DNA of 64,000 bases from Hyalangium versicolor. GTDB lineage: Bacteria; Myxococcota; Myxococcia; Myxococcales; Myxococcaceae. Below the pieces are notes generated by a model. That model saw nothing but the letters and a program-made list of their open reading frames with translations. It had not been told where the DNA came from and searched no databases. Below, piece after piece: positions 17,492 to 25,473 of this stretch. The position numbers were made by a program, and so were the translations under genes. Where the stretch lies: positions 434,001 through 498,000 of the forward strand of contig NZ_JAHXBF010000004.1 of the NCBI RefSeq assembly GCF_020103695.1. Direction: 5' to 3'. Positions within the stretch are counted from its first letter, which is position 1; every line of letters begins with the position of its first letter.

Positions 17492-18040
17492 TCACTGCCC
17501 TGTGCCACGCTCTTCTTCGAGAAGGACGGCTTCCCCCCGCGCGGGCCCGTCTTTCGAGTACAGGTGGTAGGCCGTCAAGGGAGGTTCCGACTCGACGAGA
17601 AAGCTCCGGATCGGGCCGTGAAACTCCTGGCGCTCATCCTCCGTGCATGCGGACAGAAAAGCCTTCAGTACCCGGGGATCGTAGTACCGGAAATACATGA
17701 GGCGGCCGTGAGGATCTTCCACGCGCAGAAACTTTCGGAGCTGTCGCCGGACCTGCTCAAGGGGCCCAGGCGCCTCCAGGAAGATGCCCCACCCCTTTCC
17801 CCAGGCATGCTCCCACAACGAGGCCGCATCCGGGTTCGCCCTGTCCAACCGGACGAGGAAAGGAGACACCGACAGCAGTCCCATGGGCTGCTCCCCTGCG
17901 TAGAGACTGGCGTGGACCAGCGTGCTGGCGGCAATCAAGGAGCGAATCCGCTCATCTCGCGCTCCATCCAGCACTGCATAGAGTTGAGAAGACTGCCCCG
18001 GCTGCTCCAAGGCCATAGCGATGCGATCAAACCGACTCAT
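17492..18040 (-). CDS. DUF4123-domain protein, type VI effector chaperone-like
   Basis: A 182-residue protein with the DUF4123 pattern: LYAVLDGARDERIRSLI near the start, LYAGEQPMGLLSVSPFLVRL, WGKGWGIFLEAPGPLEQVRR, LRKFLRVEDPHGRLMYFRYYDPRVL and a C-terminal FLVESEPPLTAYHLY. DUF4123 (Tap/TEC) proteins are adaptor chaperones that load toxic effectors on VgrG or PAAR tips of the type VI secretion system. Usually the gene lies just upstream of its effector; here it is the last gene of a six-gene unit running from 21040, 15 bases after its neighbour. No structural type VI genes are in the window, so the island is orphan. It converges with the WD40 kinase gene. Confidence 0.85.
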   Translation of the reverse strand: MSRFDRIAMALEQPGQSSQLYAVLDGARDERIRSLIAASTLVHASLYAGEQPMGLLSVSPFLVRLDRANPDAASLWEHAWGKGWGIFLEAPGPLEQVRRQLRKFLRVEDPHGRLMYFRYYDPRVLKAFLSACTEDERQEFHGPIRSFLVESEPPLTAYHLYSKDGPARGEAVLLEEERGTGQ

Positions 18041-18055
18041 TCCCTGTCCTCGCTC

Positions 18056-18547
18056 TCAACCCTGCTGGCACAATTCACAGAGAGCAAGACGCTGCTCGGC
18101 GGCTTGCTGCAGAGCTTGGATCTGGCGAGCGGCATCCACGGCGGTTTGCTCCGGGGACTCGGCCTCCGCCGAGCGGGCGGAGGGCGCGGGCGGCACCGGA
18201 GCGCTCGACTTGGAGACGGGCCTGTCTCGGAGGATCTCCTGGCGGGGGATGACGCGCGCCTCCAGCTCTCCCTGCCGGAAGGCCTTCGCGAGACGCCACT
18301 TCAAGCCCTGCTCGAACTCCTCGCGCCCCACGCTCGTCATCGCCCCGAGCCTGGGTCCCCCCAGCGCTTCGGCCATCGCCTGAAGCGCCGCGAACGAAGA
18401 CCTGAGCCAGCGCTCCAACTGTGCCAGCACGAGGGGCGCTGGCACCAAGCCCTGCGCCTCGCCCAGCGGGCGCTCACTCACGCGGACCTCATAATCATCC
18501 AGGTCACCACGAAGAACCCATTTTCCGTGAAAGCTGGCAGGGCGCAT
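18056..18547 (-). CDS. Hypothetical protein in the type VI effector island
   Basis: A 163-residue protein of unknown family. The first half looks globular and alpha-rich (LVPAPLVLAQLERWLRSSF then AALQAMAEALGG); residues 112-135 are a Pro/Ala/Ser-rich linker; the end is a helix (AARQIQALQQAAEQRLALC) finishing CELCQQG, a CxxC pair at the C-terminus. No signal peptide is present. It lies 15 bases before the DUF4123 gene and 10 bases after the DUF7691-like gene, so it belongs to the same transcript. By position it could help dock the effector or be a second adaptor, but nothing in the sequence proves this. Confidence 0.6.
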   Translation of the reverse strand: MRPASFHGKWVLRGDLDDYEVRVSERPLGEAQGLVPAPLVLAQLERWLRSSFAALQAMAEALGGPRLGAMTSVGREEFEQGLKWRLAKAFRQGELEARVIPRQEILRDRPVSKSSAPVPPAPSARSAEAESPEQTAVDAARQIQALQQAAEQRLALCELCQQG

Positions 18548-18557
18548 ACCATCTACC

Positions 18558-19157
18558 TCACAAGTAAAGGGTCACCAGCGCCTTGCCTCGAACCTCGGCT
18601 TCGAGCAGCGCTGTCACCAACTCGTAGAGCCAGCCGTCCAGATCGCGATCCTCGAGCGAGGGGAGTTCCTCCACACTCCGGATGCGGAGCAGCTCGCGCA
18701 GCTCGCTGTGAAGCAACCACCCCCAACAGGGGTAATCGTCACGCCACATCCGGAGCAGGGGCCTGGAGAGAAGCCACTGGAGCGGGACCTCCGGATTGAA
18801 GAGGGCAGGGAAGCGCCCGGGCTCGAATAGACTTCGGAACTGCGGCCCTCCCCGGCTGGCATGGCCGATCGAGGCCACCTGGATCCCGCGCGAGCGCACC
18901 AGGGCTACCAACGCGGTGGCCTCGGGCACCGAAACCGCCTCGCGAAGCAGCCCCTCTTCCTGGCTGGAAGACAGACGCGCCCCTCGCTCCCCCAGGATCA
19001 ACGCCTCCAGGGCCTCCTGCCACCGCGAGTTGTCCCTGCCCACGAACAGCCGGCCAGCCATCGCCGTGATGGACTCGAACACCTCGCGATCATCACTGCC
19101 AATCACGGCTGTCAGCGCGGCGAGATCCAGCGAATAGAACTCAAGCTGGTAGCCCAC
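18558..19157 (-). CDS. DUF7691-like protein, candidate immunity protein
   Basis: A 199-residue cytoplasmic protein that begins MGYQLEFYSLDLAALTAVIG, continues SDDREVFESI, and later has FNPEVPLQWLLSRPLL and WGWLLHSELRELL. This layout (a short strand, then a GSxD-E segment and a helical body) resembles the DUF7691 proteins annotated in actinobacteria and myxobacteria; the assignment is from memory and not certain. Such proteins are repeatedly found near polymorphic toxins. It follows the Imm49-like gene by 4 bases. Two immunity-like genes behind one effector suggest either a two-protein immunity or an extra orphan immunity gene retained for protection against other strains. Confidence 0.55.
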   Translation of the reverse strand: MGYQLEFYSLDLAALTAVIGSDDREVFESITAMAGRLFVGRDNSRWQEALEALILGERGARLSSSQEEGLLREAVSVPEATALVALVRSRGIQVASIGHASRGGPQFRSLFEPGRFPALFNPEVPLQWLLSRPLLRMWRDDYPCWGWLLHSELRELLRIRSVEELPSLEDRDLDGWLYELVTALLEAEVRGKALVTLYL

Positions 19158-19161
19158 GCGT

Positions 19162-19956
19162 CTAACCCTCCTTCAAGAGTTCTAGCGGCAGATAGACGCT
19201 GTGGACCGACACCGCCATGCCACGTTCCCTTGCCAGCCCCGCCAGCCCTAGCGCCAGCAGGTCAAAGGCCCCCTCACTCAGGTTACGCCGACGCGGGTCT
19301 CGCAGCCGCCCCGGAGCGGCCTGACACCGTCTCGAGAGCACCTCGCTCAAGGCTGGCGAATCTTCACTGAGGATCGCTTGCAACGCCTGTAGAACCTCTT
19401 CTACCGTCTCGCGCTCCTCTCTCGACAAAGACTCGTCCGTCAGTGATTGGAAGGCGGTGTTCAAGCTCGCCTGCGCGGCATCAAAAGGGCCGGACACCGT
19501 GAGGGCCAGACACTCCGCCATCTGGGACACACACTCCGGGTACGCGACGTTTGCGTTGGCATAATCCGCCCTACGCAGTCCTGACAGGCGGCTCGTCAGT
19601 TCAGCATCCCCCAGGATAATGGCGACGCATAGCTGATTCACGTATTGATTGAGATCGTTGATCGGGAGTCTCTGCTCCAACTGCTTGCGGAACGAGCGGT
19701 TGGATTCGCGGAGGAACTCCAACACGAGCGTATCCCCCTTTTCCAAGCCATAGGCCTCTCTCGCACAGCTCAACGCGCGCCCGCTGTTCAAGTAGAGAAA
19801 CCGGTCATTCTTGGTGGCCAGCAGCTCAGGGGTTAGGGCATCAGCCCGGACCAGCATCCTGGAAATGCTGGCTAGATCGCGCTCCCAGAAACCGCCATCA
19901 GGCTTGTGCGGGTAATTTCGCAAGTTCTCCTCCACGGGAGCTCGTATGGCCTTCAC
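19162..19956 (-). CDS. Imm49-like immunity protein candidate
   Basis: A 264-residue all-helical protein without signal peptide. The internal repeats of Ala/Leu-rich helices and the C-terminal LSEGAFDLLALGLAGLA followed by SVHSVYLPLELL fit the pattern of immunity protein 49 (Imm49), a cytoplasmic immunity family linked to polymorphic and type VI nuclease toxins. Its ATG overlaps the stop of the effector gene by four bases (ATGA), the arrangement expected of an immunity gene that must be made with its toxin. GC content is clearly below the window average. The family call is from pattern memory, so its placement next to the nuclease-like gene is the stronger argument for an immunity role. Confidence 0.6.
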   Translation of the reverse strand: MKAIRAPVEENLRNYPHKPDGGFWERDLASISRMLVRADALTPELLATKNDRFLYLNSGRALSCAREAYGLEKGDTLVLEFLRESNRSFRKQLEQRLPINDLNQYVNQLCVAIILGDAELTSRLSGLRRADYANANVAYPECVSQMAECLALTVSGPFDAAQASLNTAFQSLTDESLSREERETVEEVLQALQAILSEDSPALSEVLSRRCQAAPGRLRDPRRRNLSEGAFDLLALGLAGLARERGMAVSVHSVYLPLELLKEG

Positions 19957-20660
19957 GACCTGACCACGAAAATATACTCAGGCCTGTATATTTCCATGTC
20001 TTTATATGCAGTACGCACTCCCATGTAAACCACTTTGGAGGGGGTCCCGCCCTGGCATTGTTGAATTGCTGTGGCAACCTTCTCCTTGTGCCCTCCCTCA
20101 GCCTTCATGACTTCCACCTCCTCATCGAAGTACTCGGAAGTCCCTTGCTTTACTTCCGTTACCTTCCCCTCCTTCATCACCTTCCGTGTGCCACACTGGC
20201 TCCCGCCCCCTTTGCCTTCCAAGACCACTACGAATTCAGGGGCCTCCAGCGATGGATAGACATACACACCATTGAAGGTGTTCTTTCCGGAGAAGACATG
20301 CATGCATTTATCGTCGTAGGGCGGCAGCCCCACCCCCGCAAGCTCCTCCTTGAGCTTGTGGATCATGCCCTGCTCCCCTAGTTTTTCGGCGAACTCTATC
20401 TTCTCCTGCTTTAACGAGTCCTTCTTGGCGAGGTTCTTTGCCGCCTTTATCCAGAAAGCCTTCTGTGTACTTGTCACACTCTGCGCAAGTGTGGACGAGA
20501 CCAGGGCCATGCTCTTGATGGGGCACTGGGCCGTCGTAGGAGTAGGAGCAGGTATGAAATCTTTCAGCGCCGTCTGGGCCATCTGCTCATAGAGCAAGCG
20601 TTGCTGGCTCCTGCGAGTCATGGCTTTTGCATAATTGGCAAACAGAATGAAGCGGCTCAT
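19953..20660 (-). CDS. PD-(D/E)XK-like toxic effector candidate
   Basis: A 235-residue protein. The N-terminal 90 residues are helical and probably serve in delivery; then PPYDDKCMHVFSGKNTFNG leads into the C-terminal domain. There, PEFVVVLEGKGGGSQCGTRK supplies an E-x-K and is followed by KQGTSEYFDEEVEVMK and later KVVYMGVRTAYKDM. Strand-ExK followed by a QGTxEYF helix is the pattern of restriction-endonuclease-fold toxin domains (Tox-REase type), so a DNase or RNase activity is inferred. It has no signal peptide or transmembrane segment. Low GC (many AT-rich codons) contrasts with its neighbours and suggests transfer. It overlaps its upstream and downstream partners by four bases each. Confidence 0.65.
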   Translation of the reverse strand: MSRFILFANYAKAMTRRSQQRLLYEQMAQTALKDFIPAPTPTTAQCPIKSMALVSSTLAQSVTSTQKAFWIKAAKNLAKKDSLKQEKIEFAEKLGEQGMIHKLKEELAGVGLPPYDDKCMHVFSGKNTFNGVYVYPSLEAPEFVVVLEGKGGGSQCGTRKVMKEGKVTEVKQGTSEYFDEEVEVMKAEGGHKEKVATAIQQCQGGTPSKVVYMGVRTAYKDMEIYRPEYIFVVRS

Positions 20661-21040
20661 CTGGCCGTTTCCTCCTCCCCTTCTGGCTCCGGGAGAACCG
20701 AGTCCCAGGCGGTACTGGGGATCTGCTGAATCGCCCGGAGCACGAGTTCATTCTCATCCGGCTCACCCGAATGGAGCGCTGACGCCACCGCGGGATACCG
20801 GTCGAAATCCGGGTCGACGACCAGCAACGTCGCGATGAAGACCGCCAGGGAACTCTCCCAGTGCAGCCCATGGCTCCGCCCACGCTGAAGTGCTTCTTTG
20901 ACATGTAGCCGGAGCACATCGTCGTCCAGCGCTTGGACAACGTCGGTGTACTCACGCCGCAGGTAGCTGCAGAGCCGGGCCACGAAATCCCGCTCCATCA
21001 TGGCCTGGAACGCCTGCATGTGGGCCCCACGCAATCTCAT
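20657..21040 (-). CDS. Small type VI-associated accessory protein
   Basis: A 127-residue protein, first gene of the island. The pattern MQAFQAMMERDFVARLCSYL, a run of helices with RSHGLHWESSLAVFIATLL, and VDPDFDRYPAVASAL is shared by a family of small proteins that I recall lying directly upstream of type VI or PAAR-linked effectors in many proteobacteria; their role is unknown, perhaps adaptor. The ATG at 21040 is used; another at 21019 is possible and no strong ribosome site decides it. Its stop overlaps the effector start by four bases (ATGA), tying it to the toxin. Confidence 0.65.
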   Translation of the reverse strand: MRLRGAHMQAFQAMMERDFVARLCSYLRREYTDVVQALDDDVLRLHVKEALQRGRSHGLHWESSLAVFIATLLVVDPDFDRYPAVASALHSGEPDENELVLRAIQQIPSTAWDSVLPEPEGEEETAR

Positions 21041-21219
21041 GAGGGCATGCTATGGGGCGCCTCGTGGGTCGGCTGTACCACTCCAAGAGATTCACGGGCG
21101 GTGAGGTTGTCGCACCCAACCTGCGCGGCCAGTGGGCCCAGCCACACTGCGCCCATTGGTCAGCAGATTCCTCTTCAGGCAGGAGCTGGCCGGGGCTGGC
21201 TTATGAAAGGAAGGTGAGC

Positions 21220-21684
21220 TCAGGCCAGGGCCCGAGGCTCCAGTTCCAGCGGCATCTCGGGCTCGCCCGAGTCCGAGCCCTCCACACCCCGAGCCCGGCG
21301 GATGCGCGAGACGATGCGCAGCGCCTCCTGCTCCGTGTCGGCGAACTCCACGTCCACCCGCCACTTCCCCGTGAAGTAGAGCGCGATGACGATCGCCTTC
21401 GTGATGGCCCGCTGCAGCGCGTTGGCTCCCACATAGATGAGGCCGTGGAACCACTCCGCCCGCAGGCTTTGCGAGAAGTGCTCCCGCGCTGCCTTGTCGA
21501 TGGTGGACTCGGACACATCCGAGATGACGAAGATGGGCCGCCCCGAGGACGCCTCCTGGAAGATCTGCAGGACGCTGTCCACGTCCTCCACCCGCGTGGC
21601 CCCCCGCCACGTCAGCCGCAACAGATCCGGAGCTTCCCAACGAGCACTGTGGGTCCCGAACTTCCACTCCTTGATCAGGCTCAT
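21220..21684 (-). CDS. SpoIIAA/STAS-like small protein
   Basis: A 154-residue protein beginning with the alternating strands FGTHSARWEAPDLLRLTWRG, a helix, then GRPIFVISDVSESTID and AEWFHGLIYVGANALQRAI, consistent with a STAS/SpoIIAA-like fold. Such domains bind partners or small molecules and often act in stress or sporulation signalling in myxobacteria. No phosphorylatable Ser/Thr of an anti-anti-sigma factor can be singled out with confidence. The C-terminus is acidic (VEGSDSGEPEMPLE). It stands alone, about 180 bases from the type VI island and 196 bases from the FKBP gene. A second SpoIIAA-like protein is encoded at 61437-61832. Confidence 0.65.
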   Translation of the reverse strand: MSLIKEWKFGTHSARWEAPDLLRLTWRGATRVEDVDSVLQIFQEASSGRPIFVISDVSESTIDKAAREHFSQSLRAEWFHGLIYVGANALQRAITKAIVIALYFTGKWRVDVEFADTEQEALRIVSRIRRARGVEGSDSGEPEMPLELEPRALA

Positions 21685-21818
21685 TCCATCCCCTCCCCGT
21701 CAGTCCCAGGAATCTAGGGATGGGCCGCAATCCTCCAAGGGGTTCCCCCCAGGAGAAGTCCTCCACGGATGATCGCGTGTGGAATGGTGGAGAGTCGGGA
21801 TGCTCAATGATGAACGAA

Positions 21819-21857
21819 GCCCCCGTGCCAGACCTGGGAACAGGTCCGACCGGGGGC
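21819..21857 (-). terminator. Stem-loop after the FKBP gene
   Basis: GCCCCCG at 21819-21825 pairs with CGGGGGC at 21851-21857, and an inner GACCTG/CAGGTC pair closes a GGAA tetraloop. On the minus strand this lies 23 bases past the FKBP stop and is followed by TTCGTTCATC, a modest T-rich tail, so it can act as an intrinsic terminator for the FKBP transcript. Confidence 0.6.
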
Positions 21858-21880
21858 CTCGAAGCGACTGCTCAGGCTGA

Positions 21881-22726
21881 CTACTTGGTGGGCGCGCCCT
21901 CGGGCTTCTTGGCGGGCTGGCCCGGCGGCGGCGTGGCCGACTTGCCGGGGGGCGGGGTGCCCGGGGTGTTCATCGGCATGGGCGAGGTGGGAGGCGCCAT
22001 GCCCGGAGTCACCTCCAACAGCTCCACCTCGAACACGAGCGTGGCACCACCCGGGATGTCCGGCGGGGCGCCGCGATCGCCGTAGGCGAGATCCGACGGG
22101 CACACCAGGCGGGCCTTGCCGCCCACCTTCATCTTCTGCACACCCTCGGTCCAGCAGCGGATGACGCCGTTGAGCGGGAAGGTGGCCGGCTCGTTGCGCT
22201 TGTACGAGCTGTCGAACTCCTTGCCGTCGGTGAGCGTGCCCCGGTAGTTCACCTTCACGATGTCCGAGGACTTGGGCTGCGCGCCGGTACCGGCCGTCAG
22301 CTCCTTGTAGATCAACCCGGACTCGGTCTTCTGGGCGCCCTCCTCCTTGGCGGCCTGCTCCAGGAAGGCCTTGCCCTTCTCCTTCTCACCGGCGGACTTG
22401 GCCGTCTGGCGGGAGGTGTGCAGCGCGGAGATCTTCGGGCCGTACTGCTCGATCTCCACCGCGGGCTTCTCGCCCTTCACCTGGGCGGTGATGCCGGCCT
22501 TCACGTACTCGAGCTCGTCGGGGGTGAGGCTGAATCCGCCGATGCTCCGGCCAATCGAGAGGCCCAACGCGTAGAGCGTCTTCTGGTCCTCGCTCTGCGG
22601 GTTGGCCGCCGAGCCCGAGCCAGCGCTCGCAGTCGAGGTCGCCGTCCCCTCGGGGGGTTTGTTGTCCGCTGGCTTGTTGCAGCCGGCCATCGCCAGCGCA
22701 CCCGCCAGTACCCAGGTTTTCCGCAT
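21881..22726 (-). CDS. FKBP-type peptidyl-prolyl isomerase lipoprotein
   Basis: A 281-residue lipoprotein (lipobox ALAMAGC, Cys16) followed by a Thr/Ser/Gly linker. Residues 48-135 match the FkpA-type N-terminal dimerisation domain (TLYALGLSIGRSIGG). The FKBP domain lies at about 145-245: VKVNYRGTLTDGKEFDSS, LNGVIRCWTEGVQKMKVGG, CPSDLAYGDRGAPP, DIPGGATLVFEVELLEV. The core Tyr, Asp, Trp and Ile positions of the prolyl pocket are conserved. It should catalyse proline isomerisation of proteins in the envelope. A Pro/Lys-rich tail follows. Its own terminator-like hairpin lies at 21819-21857. A second FKBP lipoprotein begins at 63841. Confidence 0.93.
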   Translation of the reverse strand: MRKTWVLAGALAMAGCNKPADNKPPEGTATSTASAGSGSAANPQSEDQKTLYALGLSIGRSIGGFSLTPDELEYVKAGITAQVKGEKPAVEIEQYGPKISALHTSRQTAKSAGEKEKGKAFLEQAAKEEGAQKTESGLIYKELTAGTGAQPKSSDIVKVNYRGTLTDGKEFDSSYKRNEPATFPLNGVIRCWTEGVQKMKVGGKARLVCPSDLAYGDRGAPPDIPGGATLVFEVELLEVTPGMAPPTSPMPMNTPGTPPPGKSATPPPGQPAKKPEGAPTK

Positions 22727-22868
22727 GTCTTCGCCTTTCCTTGCAGCAGGGGCAGCGAGGGAAGCGCTGCCAGCAGGGGGCCACTTACTACAGAACGGGG
22801 CGATGCTCGCGCTTTCCGTCCATCTTGTGTGGGCCCCCCTACCTTCCTGCTGCTCGGGAAATTCCCGG

Positions 22869-23123
22869 CTACCGCCGGGAGAAGAAGGCCTGGTTGAGCA
22901 TCAGCAGGACGACAGCGCCGATGATGGCGCCAATCCACCCCGAGGGGGATGGATCCTTCCAGTTGCCGCCCTTGATGACCGCGGCCAGGAAGCCGCCCAC
23001 GAAGGAGCCACCGACGCCCAGCAGCGTGGTGCGGATGATGCCGATGTGCTGATGGCCGGGCATGATGAAGCGGGCGACCAGCCCCACGACGAAGCCGAAG
23101 ACGATCCAGCTGCACAAACCCAT
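22869..23123 (-). CDS. GlsB/YeaQ/YmgE-family membrane protein
   Basis: An 84-residue protein with three hydrophobic segments: WIVFGFVVGLVARFIMPG, TTLLGVGGSFVGGFLAAVI and WIGAIIGAVVLLMLNQAFF. The order, the RFIMPG turn and the glycine-rich second helix are diagnostic of the transglycosylase-associated (GlsB/YeaQ/YmgE) family, small inner-membrane proteins linked to general stress responses. Its biochemical role is not known. The gene stands alone with 142 bases before the FKBP gene and 178 after the CARDB gene. Confidence 0.9.
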   Translation of the reverse strand: MGLCSWIVFGFVVGLVARFIMPGHQHIGIIRTTLLGVGGSFVGGFLAAVIKGGNWKDPSPSGWIGAIIGAVVLLMLNQAFFSRR

Positions 23124-23301
23124 GACGGTGACTCCTCCCAGATGCGGGGACAGCCCGCGCGGGCCCTTCCACCCACAGCCACCGAGTCTGCCCCACTCCG
23201 CCGCGCGGCGCGAGCGTGGAGGCCCCAGTGGGAGGGGACACGCCTCCCCACTCCCCGAGTAACGGAGGAGGAGCGCGGCGATTGCGTGGCGGCCCCCGCG
23301 C

Positions 23302-25278
23302 TCAGCGGCGCGGAGAGAGCTCGGCGGTGAAGGAGTCGCTCGACGGGAAGCCGGCCGGCGCGTTCAGGGCCGCGAGGGTGGTGCCCACCGCGAGCGAGCC
23401 TCCCGCCCGGCTGTTGTTGTCCTTCAGCAACTCGGACTCGGCGCCATAGAGGTCGGCGATGGCTCCCAGCACCCAGGTGCCCGAAGGAAGGCGGGCCGCG
23501 CTGGAGAGGGACACCGTGGTGCACTGCCCTGCTTGGAGTGCCGGCAGGCTCGCGTCTCCCAGGAGCGTGTCCGAGGCCGTGATGGTGGCATCGGCCGACA
23601 GGAAGAGGCCGACGTGGGCGCTCTCGCCGCTGGCCCGCGTGCCCGGGTTGCACACGGTGACCTGAGCCGTGAGGGGCTGCGTGTCCTGGACGTAGGCGGG
23701 CCCGGTGACGCTGGCCACGGACAGGTCCGCGCTTTCTCCCACTCCGATGAGGTTTCCCGTGCGGAGGTTGTTGCTCTCGGACAGCTCGGCCAGGGCGTTG
23801 TCACCGTCGACGAAGGCGCCCACGTACCAGGAGCCCTCCTGCACACGGGCAGGCCCCGTCGCCTCCACGGACACGCACTCGGAGATCTGCAGCTCGGGCA
23901 CCGGCGCGAAGCCCAGCAGGACATCGGCGGTGGTGATGGTCGCATCCTGCGAGAGGAAGAAGGCCACGGAGGTGGCGGCGCTGCGCGAGGTGCCCGGGTT
24001 GCACACCGTGGCGGTGGCTCGCACCGGCTGCGAGGCACCCACGCTGTCCGGTCCGCTCACAGAGGCCACGGAGAGATCCGGCGCGTGGCCCGCGGGAGTC
24101 CGCAAGCCGAACCGGGTGTTGTTGTCCTCCATCAGCTCGGGCACGGCGTTGGCGCGGTCCACCCAGGCCGCCACGTACCAGAGCCCGCTGCCCAGGCTCG
24201 CGGAGCCATGGATCTCCACCGGAGCACACTGTCCCGGCGCCAGCGTCTCGACCGGCGCGCTGCCCACGAGGATGTCCGAGGCGGTGAGGGTGGAGTCCGC
24301 CGAGAGGTACCCCTCGACGCGGGCAGCAGCCGACTCGGTGCCCATGTTGCAAACGGTGGCGGTGAGGGTGATGGGCTCGGTGGCGACGTTCGGAAGGCTG
24401 GCGGGGCCCGTCACGACGGACACGGTGAAATCCGGTCCGTCATCGACGACGAGGCGGCTGCCCACCCGGGTGTTGTTGTGCTCCTCCAACTCGGGCACGG
24501 CGTTGGCGCGGTCCACCCAGGCCGCCACGTGCCACGTGCCGCGAGGCATCTGGACCGAGGAGGAGACCACCACCGAGGCACACTGCCCCTCGCCCAGCGA
24601 GCCCGTCGCGGTGCGGCCCATCCACAGGTCCTCGTCGGTCAGCGTGGTGTCCGCGGAGAGGTACACATCCACCTCGGCCGAGGCGCTCACGGTGCCCGGA
24701 TTGCACACCTGGACAGTCGCCTCGAAGGACGCGGACGGCGAGAGGCTCTCGGGAGCGCGCACCTCGGAGACCTGGAGCTCCGCGCCCGAGCCGATGGCCA
24801 TCCGCGTACCCGCGCGGGCGTTGTTGGTCTCGGACACCTCGCTCACGGTGTCCGCGGGATCAATGATGGCGCCCAGGTACCAGAGGCCGTTGGAGACGCT
24901 GACCGGGCCGCGCGTCCGCACATGGAGCGGGGTGCACTGCTTCGAGCGCAGCATCCCCGTCGGCGCACTGCCCACGAGCGTGTCCGTGGCGGTGATGCTC
25001 GGATCCTGCGACAGGTAGAGCTTCACCTCCGAGTCGATGCTGCCCGCGCCCTGGTTGCACGCCGTCACCGTGACGAAGTAGCCGCTGCCCGAGGTAGCGC
25101 TCGCGGGTCCGGACACCGAGGACACCCAGAGGTCCGGCTTGCCGGACGTGGCGATCGCGCCCACCACCGAGTCCAGGAAGAGCTCCGCGGGGCCGGAGTT
25201 CCCTCGCGAGCACCCGGCCATCACCGCGCTGGCCATCAGCAGGGAAACCCACCACCCCTGTCGATGTGCTGCCTGCAT
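23302..25278 (-). CDS. Lipoprotein with five tandem CARDB domains
   Basis: A 658-residue lipoprotein. I take the ATG at 25278 because a GGGAGG site lies just upstream and the lipobox (ASAVMAGC) then falls at the right distance; a GTG at 25314 would lengthen the leader. After the anchor, five repeats of about 118 residues fill residues 45-630, each with the CARDB hallmarks: PDLxVxSVxGP, a VTVCNPGTxxS segment, VxxYLSxDxxIT, LQxGQC and WYVGAxVDxxNxVxELxExNN. CARDB repeats are immunoglobulin-like adhesion modules, so the protein is probably surface-exposed and rod-like. No catalytic domain is fused. Repeats 2 and 3 share AAWVDRANAVPEL, suggesting recent duplication. Confidence 0.88.
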   Translation of the reverse strand: MQAAHRQGWWVSLLMASAVMAGCSRGNSGPAELFLDSVVGAIATSGKPDLWVSSVSGPASATSGSGYFVTVTACNQGAGSIDSEVKLYLSQDPSITATDTLVGSAPTGMLRSKQCTPLHVRTRGPVSVSNGLWYLGAIIDPADTVSEVSETNNARAGTRMAIGSGAELQVSEVRAPESLSPSASFEATVQVCNPGTVSASAEVDVYLSADTTLTDEDLWMGRTATGSLGEGQCASVVVSSSVQMPRGTWHVAAWVDRANAVPELEEHNNTRVGSRLVVDDGPDFTVSVVTGPASLPNVATEPITLTATVCNMGTESAAARVEGYLSADSTLTASDILVGSAPVETLAPGQCAPVEIHGSASLGSGLWYVAAWVDRANAVPELMEDNNTRFGLRTPAGHAPDLSVASVSGPDSVGASQPVRATATVCNPGTSRSAATSVAFFLSQDATITTADVLLGFAPVPELQISECVSVEATGPARVQEGSWYVGAFVDGDNALAELSESNNLRTGNLIGVGESADLSVASVTGPAYVQDTQPLTAQVTVCNPGTRASGESAHVGLFLSADATITASDTLLGDASLPALQAGQCTTVSLSSAARLPSGTWVLGAIADLYGAESELLKDNNSRAGGSLAVGTTLAALNAPAGFPSSDSFTAELSPRR

Positions 25279-25380
25279 GCACTGCCTCCCAGCGCGGCTC
25301 GCTCGGAACTGCACAGAGCTGCTTCACTAATCTGCTGGGGAGAAACTCTCAGTCATCCTTCCCGGAAAATCCAGCTTAAT

Positions 25381-25410
25381 TCGGCTTCTTTGATGAGAAT
25401 GCGAAGCCGA
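25381..25410 (-). other. Inverted repeat downstream of the EF-hand membrane protein gene
   Basis: TCGGCTTC at 25381-25388 pairs with GAAGCCGA at 25403-25410 around a 14-base spacer, in the 195-base gap between the gene ending at 25474 and the CARDB gene starting at 25278. On the minus strand the second arm is followed by ATTAAG rather than a T-run. It may be a weak terminator or an operator for the CARDB gene; the sequence does not decide. Confidence 0.35.
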
Positions 25411-25473
25411 TCGGGGTTTGAAAGTGCCGGGCTGTCCGATGGGAGGCAGGAGGTACAGGCGCTGATGTGTGCC

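Noticed and set aside
17492-21040. Complete type VI secretion locus
   Set aside because: No TssB/C, ClpV, Hcp, VgrG or PAAR gene is in the window.
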